From NCBI GenBank assembly GCA_041390145.1, contig JAWKQM010000009.1, positions 1-64,000 on the forward strand: a stretch of 64,000 nucleotides of DNA, given 5' to 3'. Within the stretch, counting starts at the first letter, position 1. Every line of letters starts with the position of its first letter. A program made the position numbers and the translations under genes. The notes beneath the pieces are model-generated. The model was not told where the DNA came from. It did not search any database and saw nothing but the letters and a program-made list of their open reading frames with translations. This document shows positions 28,815-37,430 of the stretch, piece after piece. Origin of the DNA: Gemmatimonadales bacterium. GTDB lineage: Bacteria; Gemmatimonadota; Gemmatimonadetes; Gemmatimonadales; GWC2-71-9.

Positions 28815-28955
28815 TCACTCCACGTGGGTCGGCGTGATCAGGTCGTCGTCCCCGATCCGGATCCCGATGTGATTGTCGCGCTCCACCACCGGCCGCACCT
28901 TCGCGATGAAGGTGCGGCCCTTCCGCGTGTCGGCCAGCGTGTACTGATGCAGATG
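28815..28955 (-). pseudogene. Possible C-terminal gene remnant, unknown family
   Basis: About 45 codons on the minus strand show strong coding character (GC third positions nearly throughout) and end at a TGA at 28815: YTLADTRKGRTFIAKVRPVV then ERDNHIGIRIGDDDLITPTH. Upstream of this the frame loses coding signal. It lies in the 449-bp gap 28731-29179 between the M61 gene and kinase K3, where nothing else is evident apart from the K3 leader. It could be the end of a decayed gene or a short real protein. I do not recognise it. Confidence 0.35.
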
Positions 28956-29179
28956 GCGGCCTGGTCGGCCGTGTCCGTGCCAATGAGACCAAACGAGACG
29001 GATCGGGACCGTCGTGGCTCCGGACGGAGGTGGTGGTATGGTGTCAGGCCCCAAAGCGGGTGCAAGGGCTTGAAACTCAGTAACTTGGTCCCTTGCCCTC
29101 CCTCGATTTGGGAGGCAATCTACGTGGATTCGTATTCTCAGGTTATGCCCCTGCCGGACCTCCGAGGGAGGAGTTGGAC

Positions 29180-31888
29180 GTGCCCCTGATCCCACCCAAA
29201 CTGATTGATTCCCTTTCCGATCGTTACCGGCTCGAAGGCGAGCTCGGTCAGGGTGGTATGGCCACGGTGTATCTGGCCCAGGATATCAAGCACGATCGCA
29301 GGGTGGCCATCAAGGTGCTGCGTCCCGAACTCGGCGCGGTCATCGGCGCCGAACGCTTCCTGAGCGAAATCAAGACCACCGCCAACCTCCAGCACCCGCA
29401 CATCCTCGGGCTCATCGACTCGGGCGACGCCGATGGGCTGCTCTACTACGTGATGCCGTACGTGGAGGGGGAATCGCTGCGCGACCGGATGAACCGGGAA
29501 AAGCAGCTGCCGGTCAACGACGCGGTGCGGATCGCGACGGAGGTGGCGGGCGCGCTCGACTACGCCCATCGCCACGGCGTGATCCACCGTGACATCAAGC
29601 CCGAAAACATCCTGCTGCACGACGGCTCCGCGCTGGTGGCGGACTTCGGCATCGCGCTGGCGGTGAGCACCGCCGGCACGCGCATGACGGAAACCGGCAT
29701 GTCGCTCGGCACACCGCACTACATGAGCCCCGAGCAGGCGATGGGCGAGCGCGAGATCAACGCGCGCTCCGACGTGTACGCCCTCGGCTGCGTGCTCTAC
29801 GAGATGCTGACCGGTGATCCACCGTTCACCGGCTCCACCGCGCAGGCCATCGTGGCGCGCGTCGTGACCGAGAGCCCCCGCTCGATGACCAGCCAGCGGC
29901 ACACCATCCCGCCGCAGGTGGAGGGGGCAGTGCTGACCGCGCTCGAGAAGCTGCCAGCCGATCGATTTGCGACGGCCGCCGAGTTTGCCGCTGCGTTGGC
30001 GGACCCGAGCTTCGCCTCGCGGTCCACGGTGGTGACCGCCGCGAGTGCCGGGTCGCTGGGCGGCAGGGCACGGGTGCGCAGGGCGATCAACGCACTCGGT
30101 GCCGCGGTGGTTGTGCTGGCGGCACTCGCCGCCTGGGGATGGCTCCGGCCGAAACCGGTACCGCCCGTCATCCGCTACAGCATGGGGCTCCCCCCCGACC
30201 AGGCAATGCGGCAGGGTGTGCTCGGCGTCAATCTCGCCATCTCCCCCGACGGAAGCCGCATCGTGTACGTCGGACCGGGCGACGGCGGCGACCAGCTCTG
30301 GATCCGGGATCGGGATCGCCTCGACGCGACGCCGTTGCCCGGGACCGTTGGCGCCTCGAGTCCGTTCTTCTCCCCCGACGGGCAGCGCATCGCGTATTCG
30401 GCTACCCTGAACGTCCAGTTGAAGGTGATCCCGGTGACTGGCGGCCCTCCGATCACGCTGGCGACGCCCGGCAGTGGTTCGGGCGGCGGCGGCGCGTGGG
30501 GACCCGGCGGGTGGATCTATTTCGATTCTCCTGGCGGACTCAGCCGGATCCAGGCCGATGGGGGGACCCCGGAGCTGTACATCCCGCTCGACTCGGCCAC
30601 CAATGAGGCCGGGCATGCCTGGCCGTCGGCGTTGCCCAACGGTCGGGGGCTGCTGTACCGCTCGCGCCGGAATTCGGATCCCACCGATTTCGACATCGTC
30701 GCCTTTGACGACAAGACTCACGAGCGCCACATCCTCACCAAGGGGCTGCTGGCCCGGTATGTGGAGCCAGGGTACCTGATCTTCCTGCGCGCGGACGGCG
30801 CCGTGCTCGCCGCGCCATTCGACCAGGACAAGCTCAAGCTGACGGGGCCGGCCGTGCCGCTCTTCGAGGGGGTCATGACGAAGCCCTTTGGCTCGGCCGA
30901 CATCGCCATCTCCACCTCAGGAACGCTGGCCTACGTGCCTGGGCTGGTCTCGACCGGCGGCGGCGTCGCAGAGATCGTGTGGGTCAGCCGGGATGGCGGG
31001 ATCACCCCGCTGGACCCGCCGCTGACCTACAACCCCGGGGCCAACCTCTCGCTCAGCCTCTCCCCCAACGGCACCAGGGTCGCCGTCGATGTAGTCGGGA
31101 ATGCGGCGCCGGACATCTGGATCAAGCAACTGCCGTCCGGCCCCCTGACCCGGCTGACCTTCGAGACCCAGACCGCCAACCGTCCGCGATGGACCCCGGA
31201 CGGACAGTCCGTCATTTACATCGCCGTCGTGGACAGCGGGCTTCCGGCCGTCTGGAAGAAGAAGGCCGACGGAAGCGCAGCCGCAGAACTGGTCTGGCGT
31301 CAGCCCGGCCGGCCGATCGCGGAAGCGCTGCTCTCCAATGATGGGGAGTGGCTGGTCTACCGTGTCGTCGGGGACAGCGGCAATCGCGATGTGTATGCCG
31401 TCCGCCCGGGGCGCGACACCGTGCCCATCCCGCTGCTTACCGATCGCTTTGCCGAGGAAGGCGCGGCGCTGTCCCCGGACGGCAAGTGGCTGGCGTACTC
31501 CTCCAACGAGTCGGGGCGCGCCGAAATCTTCGTCCGGCCGTTCCCCAACACCGCCGGGGGCCGGTGGCAGATTTCTACCGCCGGCGGCTCGAGTGCGCTC
31601 TGGTCCCACAGCGGACACGAGCTGTTTTTCGAGGCGCCCTCGGGCGACATGATGGTGGCGCCGATCACCTCCGGGGCGACGTTTTCCAACGACGCACCCC
31701 GGCGGCTCTTTCCCCTCGGTGGAGGGCTGATCGGCTCGTCCATCGTGCCGCTGTATGCGACCACCCCGGACGACAAGCGGTTCCTGATGGTCCGCCTCGC
31801 GGCCGTGAACCAGGCGCCGGGCGCCGGCCAGCTCGTGGTGGTGGACAATTGGTTCACGGAACTGAACGCGAAGATGGGGAAGAAGTAG
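29180..31888 (+). CDS. Ser/Thr kinase K3 with PD40 beta-propeller sensor
   Basis: A 902-residue receptor kinase. Start GTG 29180 has a strong GGGAGGAG at 29166-29173; an ATG at 29093 lies upstream in frame but would add 29 unrelated residues. Kinase core: GQGGMATVYL, VAIK, GVIHRDIKPENILLHD, DFGIALAV, then TETGMSLGTPHYMSPEQAMG. One membrane helix (ALGAAVVVLAALAAWGWL). The outer half has repeated PD40 blades (LAISPDGSRIVYVG, FFSPDGQRIAYSA, LSPDGKWLAYSSNESGRAEI) and ends NWFTELNAKMGKK, a tail shared with K4. The stop is 1 bp before the K4 GTG. Confidence 0.93.
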   Translation: MPLIPPKLIDSLSDRYRLEGELGQGGMATVYLAQDIKHDRRVAIKVLRPELGAVIGAERFLSEIKTTANLQHPHILGLIDSGDADGLLYYVMPYVEGESLRDRMNREKQLPVNDAVRIATEVAGALDYAHRHGVIHRDIKPENILLHDGSALVADFGIALAVSTAGTRMTETGMSLGTPHYMSPEQAMGEREINARSDVYALGCVLYEMLTGDPPFTGSTAQAIVARVVTESPRSMTSQRHTIPPQVEGAVLTALEKLPADRFATAAEFAAALADPSFASRSTVVTAASAGSLGGRARVRRAINALGAAVVVLAALAAWGWLRPKPVPPVIRYSMGLPPDQAMRQGVLGVNLAISPDGSRIVYVGPGDGGDQLWIRDRDRLDATPLPGTVGASSPFFSPDGQRIAYSATLNVQLKVIPVTGGPPITLATPGSGSGGGGAWGPGGWIYFDSPGGLSRIQADGGTPELYIPLDSATNEAGHAWPSALPNGRGLLYRSRRNSDPTDFDIVAFDDKTHERHILTKGLLARYVEPGYLIFLRADGAVLAAPFDQDKLKLTGPAVPLFEGVMTKPFGSADIAISTSGTLAYVPGLVSTGGGVAEIVWVSRDGGITPLDPPLTYNPGANLSLSLSPNGTRVAVDVVGNAAPDIWIKQLPSGPLTRLTFETQTANRPRWTPDGQSVIYIAVVDSGLPAVWKKKADGSAAAELVWRQPGRPIAEALLSNDGEWLVYRVVGDSGNRDVYAVRPGRDTVPIPLLTDRFAEEGAALSPDGKWLAYSSNESGRAEIFVRPFPNTAGGRWQISTAGGSSALWSHSGHELFFEAPSGDMMVAPITSGATFSNDAPRRLFPLGGGLIGSSIVPLYATTPDDKRFLMVRLAAVNQAPGAGQLVVVDNWFTELNAKMGKK

Positions 31889-31889
31889 C

Positions 31890-34604
31890 GTGAGCACTGA
31901 TCCGCTTCCCCGTCTGGCCGCCGCCCTGGCCGACCGCTACCGCATCGAGCGCGAGCTCGGCCAGGGCGGCATGGCCACCGTCTACCTGGCCGAGGACCTG
32001 AAGCACGACCGCAAGGTGGCGCTCAAGGTCCTGAAGCCCGAGCTCGCCGCCGTCATCGGCGCCGAGCGGTTCGTGGTGGAAATCAAGACCACCGCGTCAC
32101 TCAGCCATCCGCACATCCTGCCGCTCTTCGATTCCGGCACCGCCGACGGCTTCCTCTACTACGTGATGCCGTTCATCGACGGCGAGACGCTCCGCGCCAA
32201 GCTCGACCGCGAAACGCAACTTGGGATCGACGAGGCGGTGTCGATCACAACAGCTGTCGCGGATGCCCTCGACTATGCCCACCGGCACGGCGTCATCCAC
32301 CGCGACATCAAGCCCGAGAACATCCTTCTCCACGACGGCCGCCCGATGGTGGCCGACTTCGGCATTGCCCTGGCCCTCAGTGCCGCCGCCGGCGGCCGCA
32401 TGACCGAGACTGGCATGAGTCTCGGGACGCCGCACTACATGAGCCCGGAGCAGGCCACCGCCGAGAAGGAGATCACCGCCCGGAGCGACGTCTACTCACT
32501 CGGCAGCGTGCTCTACGAGATGCTGACCGGCAATCCGCCGCATGTCGGTGCCTCGGCCCAGCAGATCATCATGAAGATCGTGACCGAGGAGGCCGCACCG
32601 GTCACCAGGCTGCGCAAGGCGGTGCCGCCCAATGTCGCCGCTGCGGTGGCGCAAGCCATCGAGAAGCTGCCCGCCGACCGATTCGAGAGCGCCAAGGCCT
32701 TCGCCGAGGCGCTCGACAACCCCGGGTTTCGCGGCACCACCACCACGTACGCCGCCGCGGGACAGGGCCCGACCGGCAACCGCCGGGCTGTTCTGGCGGG
32801 ATGGGGAGTGGCGGGGCTGCTCCTCGTGGCGCTCGGCATCACCTGGCTCCGCCGGACCCCGGCCGCCGACGCACCGACCCACCGCTACGCCATCAGTCTC
32901 CCCCCCGAGACCGCCTACTACGACTTCGGCGGCGTGGAACTCGCGATTGCGCCCGATGGCAGCCGGTTCGCCTACCCGGGCGGGCCGACCCGCCGTGAGG
33001 CGGGAGTGGTGATCCAGGAGCGGGACCAGCTGGCCGGCCGGGTGCTCCCCGGGACGGGCGACTCCTTCACCCCCAGTTTCTCCTCGGACGGGCGCCGGCT
33101 CGCGGTACGCGAGGGGCGGACCGGCGCGCTCCGGGTGCTGACGATCGACGGCGCCGTGGCCACCACGCTGATTGATTCGCTTCCGGGGTTCGTGAACGGC
33201 GGCATCGTCTGGGGAACCGACGGGTACGTCTACGCCGCGGCCGCGAGCGGCGCACGGGGCATCATCTACCGGGTTCCCGAGACCGGCGGGGCGGCCGAGC
33301 CGGTCACCGCAGCCGACAGCTCGCCCGGAACGATCGCGCATGTCGCGCCGGTGGCGCTCCCGGGAGGCCGCGGGATCGTGTACACCGACTGGCACGGACC
33401 GACGCGGGGCAACGACAACTGGATCGTGGCGCGCGACCCGAAGACCGATCGCAGCGTGCGGCTGGTCCAGGGGCTCCAGGCGTGGTACCTCGACATCGGG
33501 GCGCTCCTGGTGCTTCGTCCCAACGGCGCAGCCGTCGTGGTGCCGTTCGACACCGACAAGCTTGCCATCACAGGTCCGGAAATGCCGATCCTGGAGGGCG
33601 TCGCCATTGGTTCCTTTGGTCTTGCGAACCTGGCGGTTGCCACTGACGGCACCCTGATGTACCGGGCCGGTACGGCGCAGCCCACCCAGCGCCCGGTGCG
33701 CCCGGTCCGCGTGAACCGCGCTGGCCGAGAGCAGGAGATCGATCCGTCCTGGTCGTACACCCCCGGCTTCAACGGCGGCCTCAGCCTTTCGCCCGACGGC
33801 ACCCGGCTGGCGGTCACCGTCCATGGCGACCCGGTGGGCGACATCTGGATCAAGGACCTCGACCGCGGCCCGCTCAGCCGGCTGACGTTCGACAACACGG
33901 TGAAGTACCGGCCGGTCTGGATGCGGGACGGGCAGTCGCTCAGCTATGTCACCGAGGACGGGCAATTGAGCGCCATCCTCCGGCGTCGCGCCGACGGGGG
34001 CGGCGCCGTCGACACCGTCGTCACTTCGCTGAACACCATCGCCGAGGCTGCCTGGTCGGCCGACGACTCGTGGCTGGCGTACCGCATCACGTTGCCGAGC
34101 CGGGACATCTATGCCATGCGGCCGGGTGTGGACTCGGTGGGGTTTCCCGTGGTGAACTCCACGCGATTCGACGAGCGGGCCCCGACCATCTCTCCCGACG
34201 GGAAGTGGCTGGCCTACCAGTCGGATGAGTCGGGACGCGACGAGATCTACATTCGCGCCTTCCCCGATTCCGCGGCCGGAAGGCGACAGGTATCGGTAAC
34301 GGGCGGCGGGGAGCCGCTCTGGTCGCACACCGGGCGCGAGCTGTTCTACCGCTCGCTGGCGGGGCAGATGGTGGCGATCCCCATCACGACCACGCCGACC
34401 CTCACGGTCGGCCCTGAACGCGTGCTCTTCGCCGACACCACGTACCTCGAGGCGCCCAGCTACCGGGCCTACGACGTGACCCGGGACGACCAGTCGTTCG
34501 TCATGCTGCGGGTCCTCCCGGAAACGTCCACGGCCCCCACGGGGCAACTGGTGATCGTGGACAACTGGTTCACCGAGCTCCGGGCGAAGCTGGGAAAGAA
34601 GTAG
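31890..34604 (+). CDS. Ser/Thr kinase K4 with PD40 beta-propeller sensor
   Basis: A 904-residue receptor kinase starting GTG 31890, one base after the K3 stop. Kinase core: GQGGMATVYL, VALKVLKPEL, GVIHRDIKPENILLHD, DFGIALALSAAAGGRMTETG. From about residue 10 to 285 it is nearly identical to K7 (41397), including DRETQLGIDEAVSIT and ATAEKEITARSDVYSLGSVL, whereas the sensors differ. Membrane helix LAGWGVAGLLLVALGITWL. The propeller has LAIAPDGSRFAYPG, LSLSPDGTRLAVTVHGDPVG and ISPDGKWLAYQSDESGRDEI, and the protein ends NWFTELRAKLGKK. Catalytic residues intact. Confidence 0.93.
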   Translation: MSTDPLPRLAAALADRYRIERELGQGGMATVYLAEDLKHDRKVALKVLKPELAAVIGAERFVVEIKTTASLSHPHILPLFDSGTADGFLYYVMPFIDGETLRAKLDRETQLGIDEAVSITTAVADALDYAHRHGVIHRDIKPENILLHDGRPMVADFGIALALSAAAGGRMTETGMSLGTPHYMSPEQATAEKEITARSDVYSLGSVLYEMLTGNPPHVGASAQQIIMKIVTEEAAPVTRLRKAVPPNVAAAVAQAIEKLPADRFESAKAFAEALDNPGFRGTTTTYAAAGQGPTGNRRAVLAGWGVAGLLLVALGITWLRRTPAADAPTHRYAISLPPETAYYDFGGVELAIAPDGSRFAYPGGPTRREAGVVIQERDQLAGRVLPGTGDSFTPSFSSDGRRLAVREGRTGALRVLTIDGAVATTLIDSLPGFVNGGIVWGTDGYVYAAAASGARGIIYRVPETGGAAEPVTAADSSPGTIAHVAPVALPGGRGIVYTDWHGPTRGNDNWIVARDPKTDRSVRLVQGLQAWYLDIGALLVLRPNGAAVVVPFDTDKLAITGPEMPILEGVAIGSFGLANLAVATDGTLMYRAGTAQPTQRPVRPVRVNRAGREQEIDPSWSYTPGFNGGLSLSPDGTRLAVTVHGDPVGDIWIKDLDRGPLSRLTFDNTVKYRPVWMRDGQSLSYVTEDGQLSAILRRRADGGGAVDTVVTSLNTIAEAAWSADDSWLAYRITLPSRDIYAMRPGVDSVGFPVVNSTRFDERAPTISPDGKWLAYQSDESGRDEIYIRAFPDSAAGRRQVSVTGGGEPLWSHTGRELFYRSLAGQMVAIPITTTPTLTVGPERVLFADTTYLEAPSYRAYDVTRDDQSFVMLRVLPETSTAPTGQLVIVDNWFTELRAKLGKK

Positions 34605-34632
34605 CGCGCTATCGATCGCCGTCCGCCCGCGA

Positions 34633-34675
34633 GTCGCGACTGAAGTCACGGCTCGGCTGATGTCACGGAAGCGAC
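34633..34675. repeat. Diverged REP pair, inverted relative to the transposase copies
   Basis: GTCGCGACTGAAGTCACGG, then CTCGGCTGATGTCACGGAAGCGAC: the reverse complement of the GTCGCT..AGCGAC / CCGTGGCT..AGCCACGG pair with several changes. It lies in the 158-bp gap between K4 and K5. Confidence 0.6.
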
Positions 34676-34703
34676 ACCTGACAGATTCCATGGCCCTGAA
34701 GTC

Positions 34704-34743
34704 CTCACCCCCTGTCCCCCTCTCCACCATGGGGAGAGGGGGA
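34704..34743. repeat. Dispersed CTCACCCCCTGTCC palindrome, copy 3
   Basis: CCTCACCCCCTGTCCCCCTC and hairpin CCCCCTCTCCAC/GGGGAGAGGGGG. Lies directly before the K5 ribosome site (AGGAGAG at 34749). Confidence 0.7.
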
Positions 34744-34762
34744 ACGACAGGAGAGAATTGGA

Positions 34763-37430
34763 TTGACCGACCCGCTGTCTCGCCTCTCCGCCGCCCTGGC
34801 CGACAAGTACCGCATTGAGCGGGAGCTCGGCGCCGGCGGCATGGCCACCGTCTATCTCGCCGCCGACCTGAAGCACGACCGCCAGGTGGCCGTCAAGGTC
34901 CTGCGGCCGGAACTCGCCGCCGTCATCGGCGCCGACCGGTTCCTGAGCGAGATCAAGACCACCGCGAACCTGCAGCACCCGCACATCCTGCCGCTCTTCG
35001 ACAGCGGCGAGGCCGACGGCTTCCTCTTCTACGTGATGCCCTTCATCACCGGCGAGACGGTGCGAGACCGGCTGACCCGCGAACAGCAGCTCCCCGTGGC
35101 CGACGCGGTGCGCATTGCCACCGAGGTGGCGGCGGCGCTCGACTATGCGCATCGCCACGGCATCATCCACCGCGACATCAAGCCCGAAAACATCCTCATC
35201 CACGATGGCAGTGCCCTTGTGGCCGACTTCGGGATCGCGCTGGCCGCCAGCAAGGCCGGTGGGACCCGCATGACAGAAACCGGGATGTCGCTCGGCACGC
35301 CCCACTACATGAGCCCCGAGCAGGCGATGGGCGACCGGGAAATCACGGCGCGCAGCGACGTCTACGCCCTGGGGTGTGTCACCTACGAGATGCTCGCCGG
35401 CGAGCCCCCCTTCACCGGCCCCACCGCGCAGTCGATCATCGCGCGGGTGATGACCGAGGACCCGCGCACCCTCTCGGGCCAGCGCAAGACGATTCCGCCC
35501 GGCGTGGAGGCGGCGGTGATGACGGCGCTGGAGAAGCTGCCGGCCGACCGCTTCGGCACCGCCGCCGAGTTCGCCGCGGCGCTCGCCAATCCGACCACCA
35601 CGACCCTGCGCCCTGGCTTCCAGCCGGCAGCCGCGAGCAAGCGGCGCAATTGGCTCATGGCCGGTGCGCTCGCCCTCGTCACCCTGGTGGCGGGATACCT
35701 GATCGGGCATCGCACGCCCAATCCCGGCAGCGTCGGCCCAGACGAGGTGGTGCGAGCTTCGCTCGCGCTCGGCGACAGCGTCGTGGTGCGGGCGATTGCC
35801 ACGATACGGCTCGCCATCGATCCCGCAGGTCGGCGCATCGCCTTCGTGGGCCCCGACGGCGCCGGCTCCCAGCTCTGGGTGCGGGAGCTCAACCAGCCGG
35901 TCGCGCATCCACTCCCCGACACCAAGGGCGCCTTCGCCCCCTTCTTCTCCCCCGACGGCCAATCGATCGGGTTCTACACCTCGGTCGGTGGGCCGACGAA
36001 ACTCATGGTGACCACGCTGGCCGGCGGCGTGCCGCGCCTGGTGGCGGACTCGGTCCCGGACTTCGGCGGGGGGTCGTGGGGCGACGACGGCAACATCTAC
36101 TTCACCACGTCGGCCCGCGTACTGGCGAAAGTGCCGGCCGGTGGCGGCACGGCCATCACGATATCGCATATCGACTCCGCCAGCGGCGTAAAGGAGCACG
36201 ACTTTCCCGACGTCCTGCCCGGCGGCCGGTACGCCCTGGTGATGCTGTGGAAGGGCTCGGCCGGCGCCAACCACATTGGCCTGGTGAACCTCAACGACGG
36301 CGAGGTCACCGACCTGACGGAGGGCACCTATGCCCGCTACGCCGCCCCCGGCTTCCTGATCATCGGCATGGCGGACGGGCAATTGCGGGCGGCGCGGTTC
36401 GATCCCCGGAAGGGTCGGCTGACCAGCGCACCGCTGCCGGTCCTGCAGCGCGTGCAACGCGAGACCACCAACGGCACCATCCAGTTCGCCGTGTCGGCCA
36501 CCGGGACCCTGGTGTACGCCGTCGACGCCGGCGACAATGACGGTTTCCGCTGGGTCAGCCGGACCGGCCTCGAAACGACGGTGGACACCGCGATGAAGGG
36601 CATCTTTCCGAACATGGCCCTCTCTCCAGATGGTCGCCAGATCGCCGTGACACAAGGCATCGCCGGAGAGACGCAGGTCTGGATCAAGCAGCTGAGCACA
36701 CGGGACCTTCAGTCGGCTCTCCTTCGACGTGGTCAATGCCGACCGCCCGGCCTGGACCCCCGACGGGCGCCAGGTGGCATTCCTCGCCACCCGGGACGGC
36801 CGGCGTACCGCCTGGATCCGCCGGGCGGACGGCACCGGCACGCCCAGCTGGCCGCCCAGGGAAACACCCGGCTCGACGAGATCACCTTCGATCCGTCGAT
36901 GCGGTACACGTGCTTCGTACCGAGGGGACGGCGGAGGGCACCCGGCACCTGCTCATCGTCGAGAACGGCAAGGACACCGTCCCGAGGACCCTCATCGAGT
37001 CACCGTTCGATCACTTCGCGCCGACCATCTCACCTGACGGACGCTGGCTGGCCTATGTGTCCCAGGAGTCGGGATCCCCCGAGGTCTATGTGCGACCCTT
37101 CCCCAACGTCGGCGACGCCCGGTACGCCATCTCGACGGGAGGCCAGGAACCGCTCTGGCGTCCGGACGGCAAGGAGCTCTTCTACCGGACCTCACGAGGG
37201 AGATGTATGCCGTGCCCGTGACGCCAGGCCAAGTGTTCGTCCACGGCACCCCGACGCTGCTCTTCACCAACGGGAGCCTGGCGCCCGACAACTACCACCG
37301 CGCCTATGACGTGAGCCCCGACGGGACCCGGTTCCTGATGATCAACTCCGGCGGGAGTGACGCACCGACCCTGCAGGTGATCCTGAACTGGCGGGCCGAA
37401 CTCGAAATACTGGAAGAGACACCCAAGTGA
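34763..37430 (+). pseudogene. Ser/Thr kinase K5 with PD40 propeller, sensor half frameshifted
   Basis: From TTG 34763 (Shine-Dalgarno AGGAGAG) the kinase core is complete: GAGGMATVYL, VAVK, GIIHRDIKPENILIHD, DFGIALAASKAG. The membrane helix (WLMAGALALVTLVAGYLIG) and first propeller blades (LAIDPAGRRIAFVGPDGAG, FFSPDGQSIGFYT) are also in frame. After WIKQLST at about 36705 the frame moves four times: at ~36712 (two bases lost from a C run?), ~36845, ~36915 and ~37200 (one G lost). Segments FDVVNADRPAWTPDGRQ, LDEITFDPSMRYT, TRHLLIVENGKDTVPR and MYAVPVTPGQVFVHG then continue the family in three frames to 37430. The uncorrected reading stops at 37309 with a nonsense tail. A pseudogene or local sequence error; the stop overlaps the K6 start by GTGA. 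Confidence 0.85.

Noticed and set aside
32496..34730. 744-codon open frame on the minus strand across kinase K4
   Set aside because: Shadow of a GC-rich gene: Arg/Gly/Pro-rich, no family motifs, no ribosome site, while the plus strand encodes a complete kinase.
34646..36841. 731-codon open frame on the minus strand across kinase K5
   Set aside because: Same reason; its length reflects codon bias of the opposite gene.
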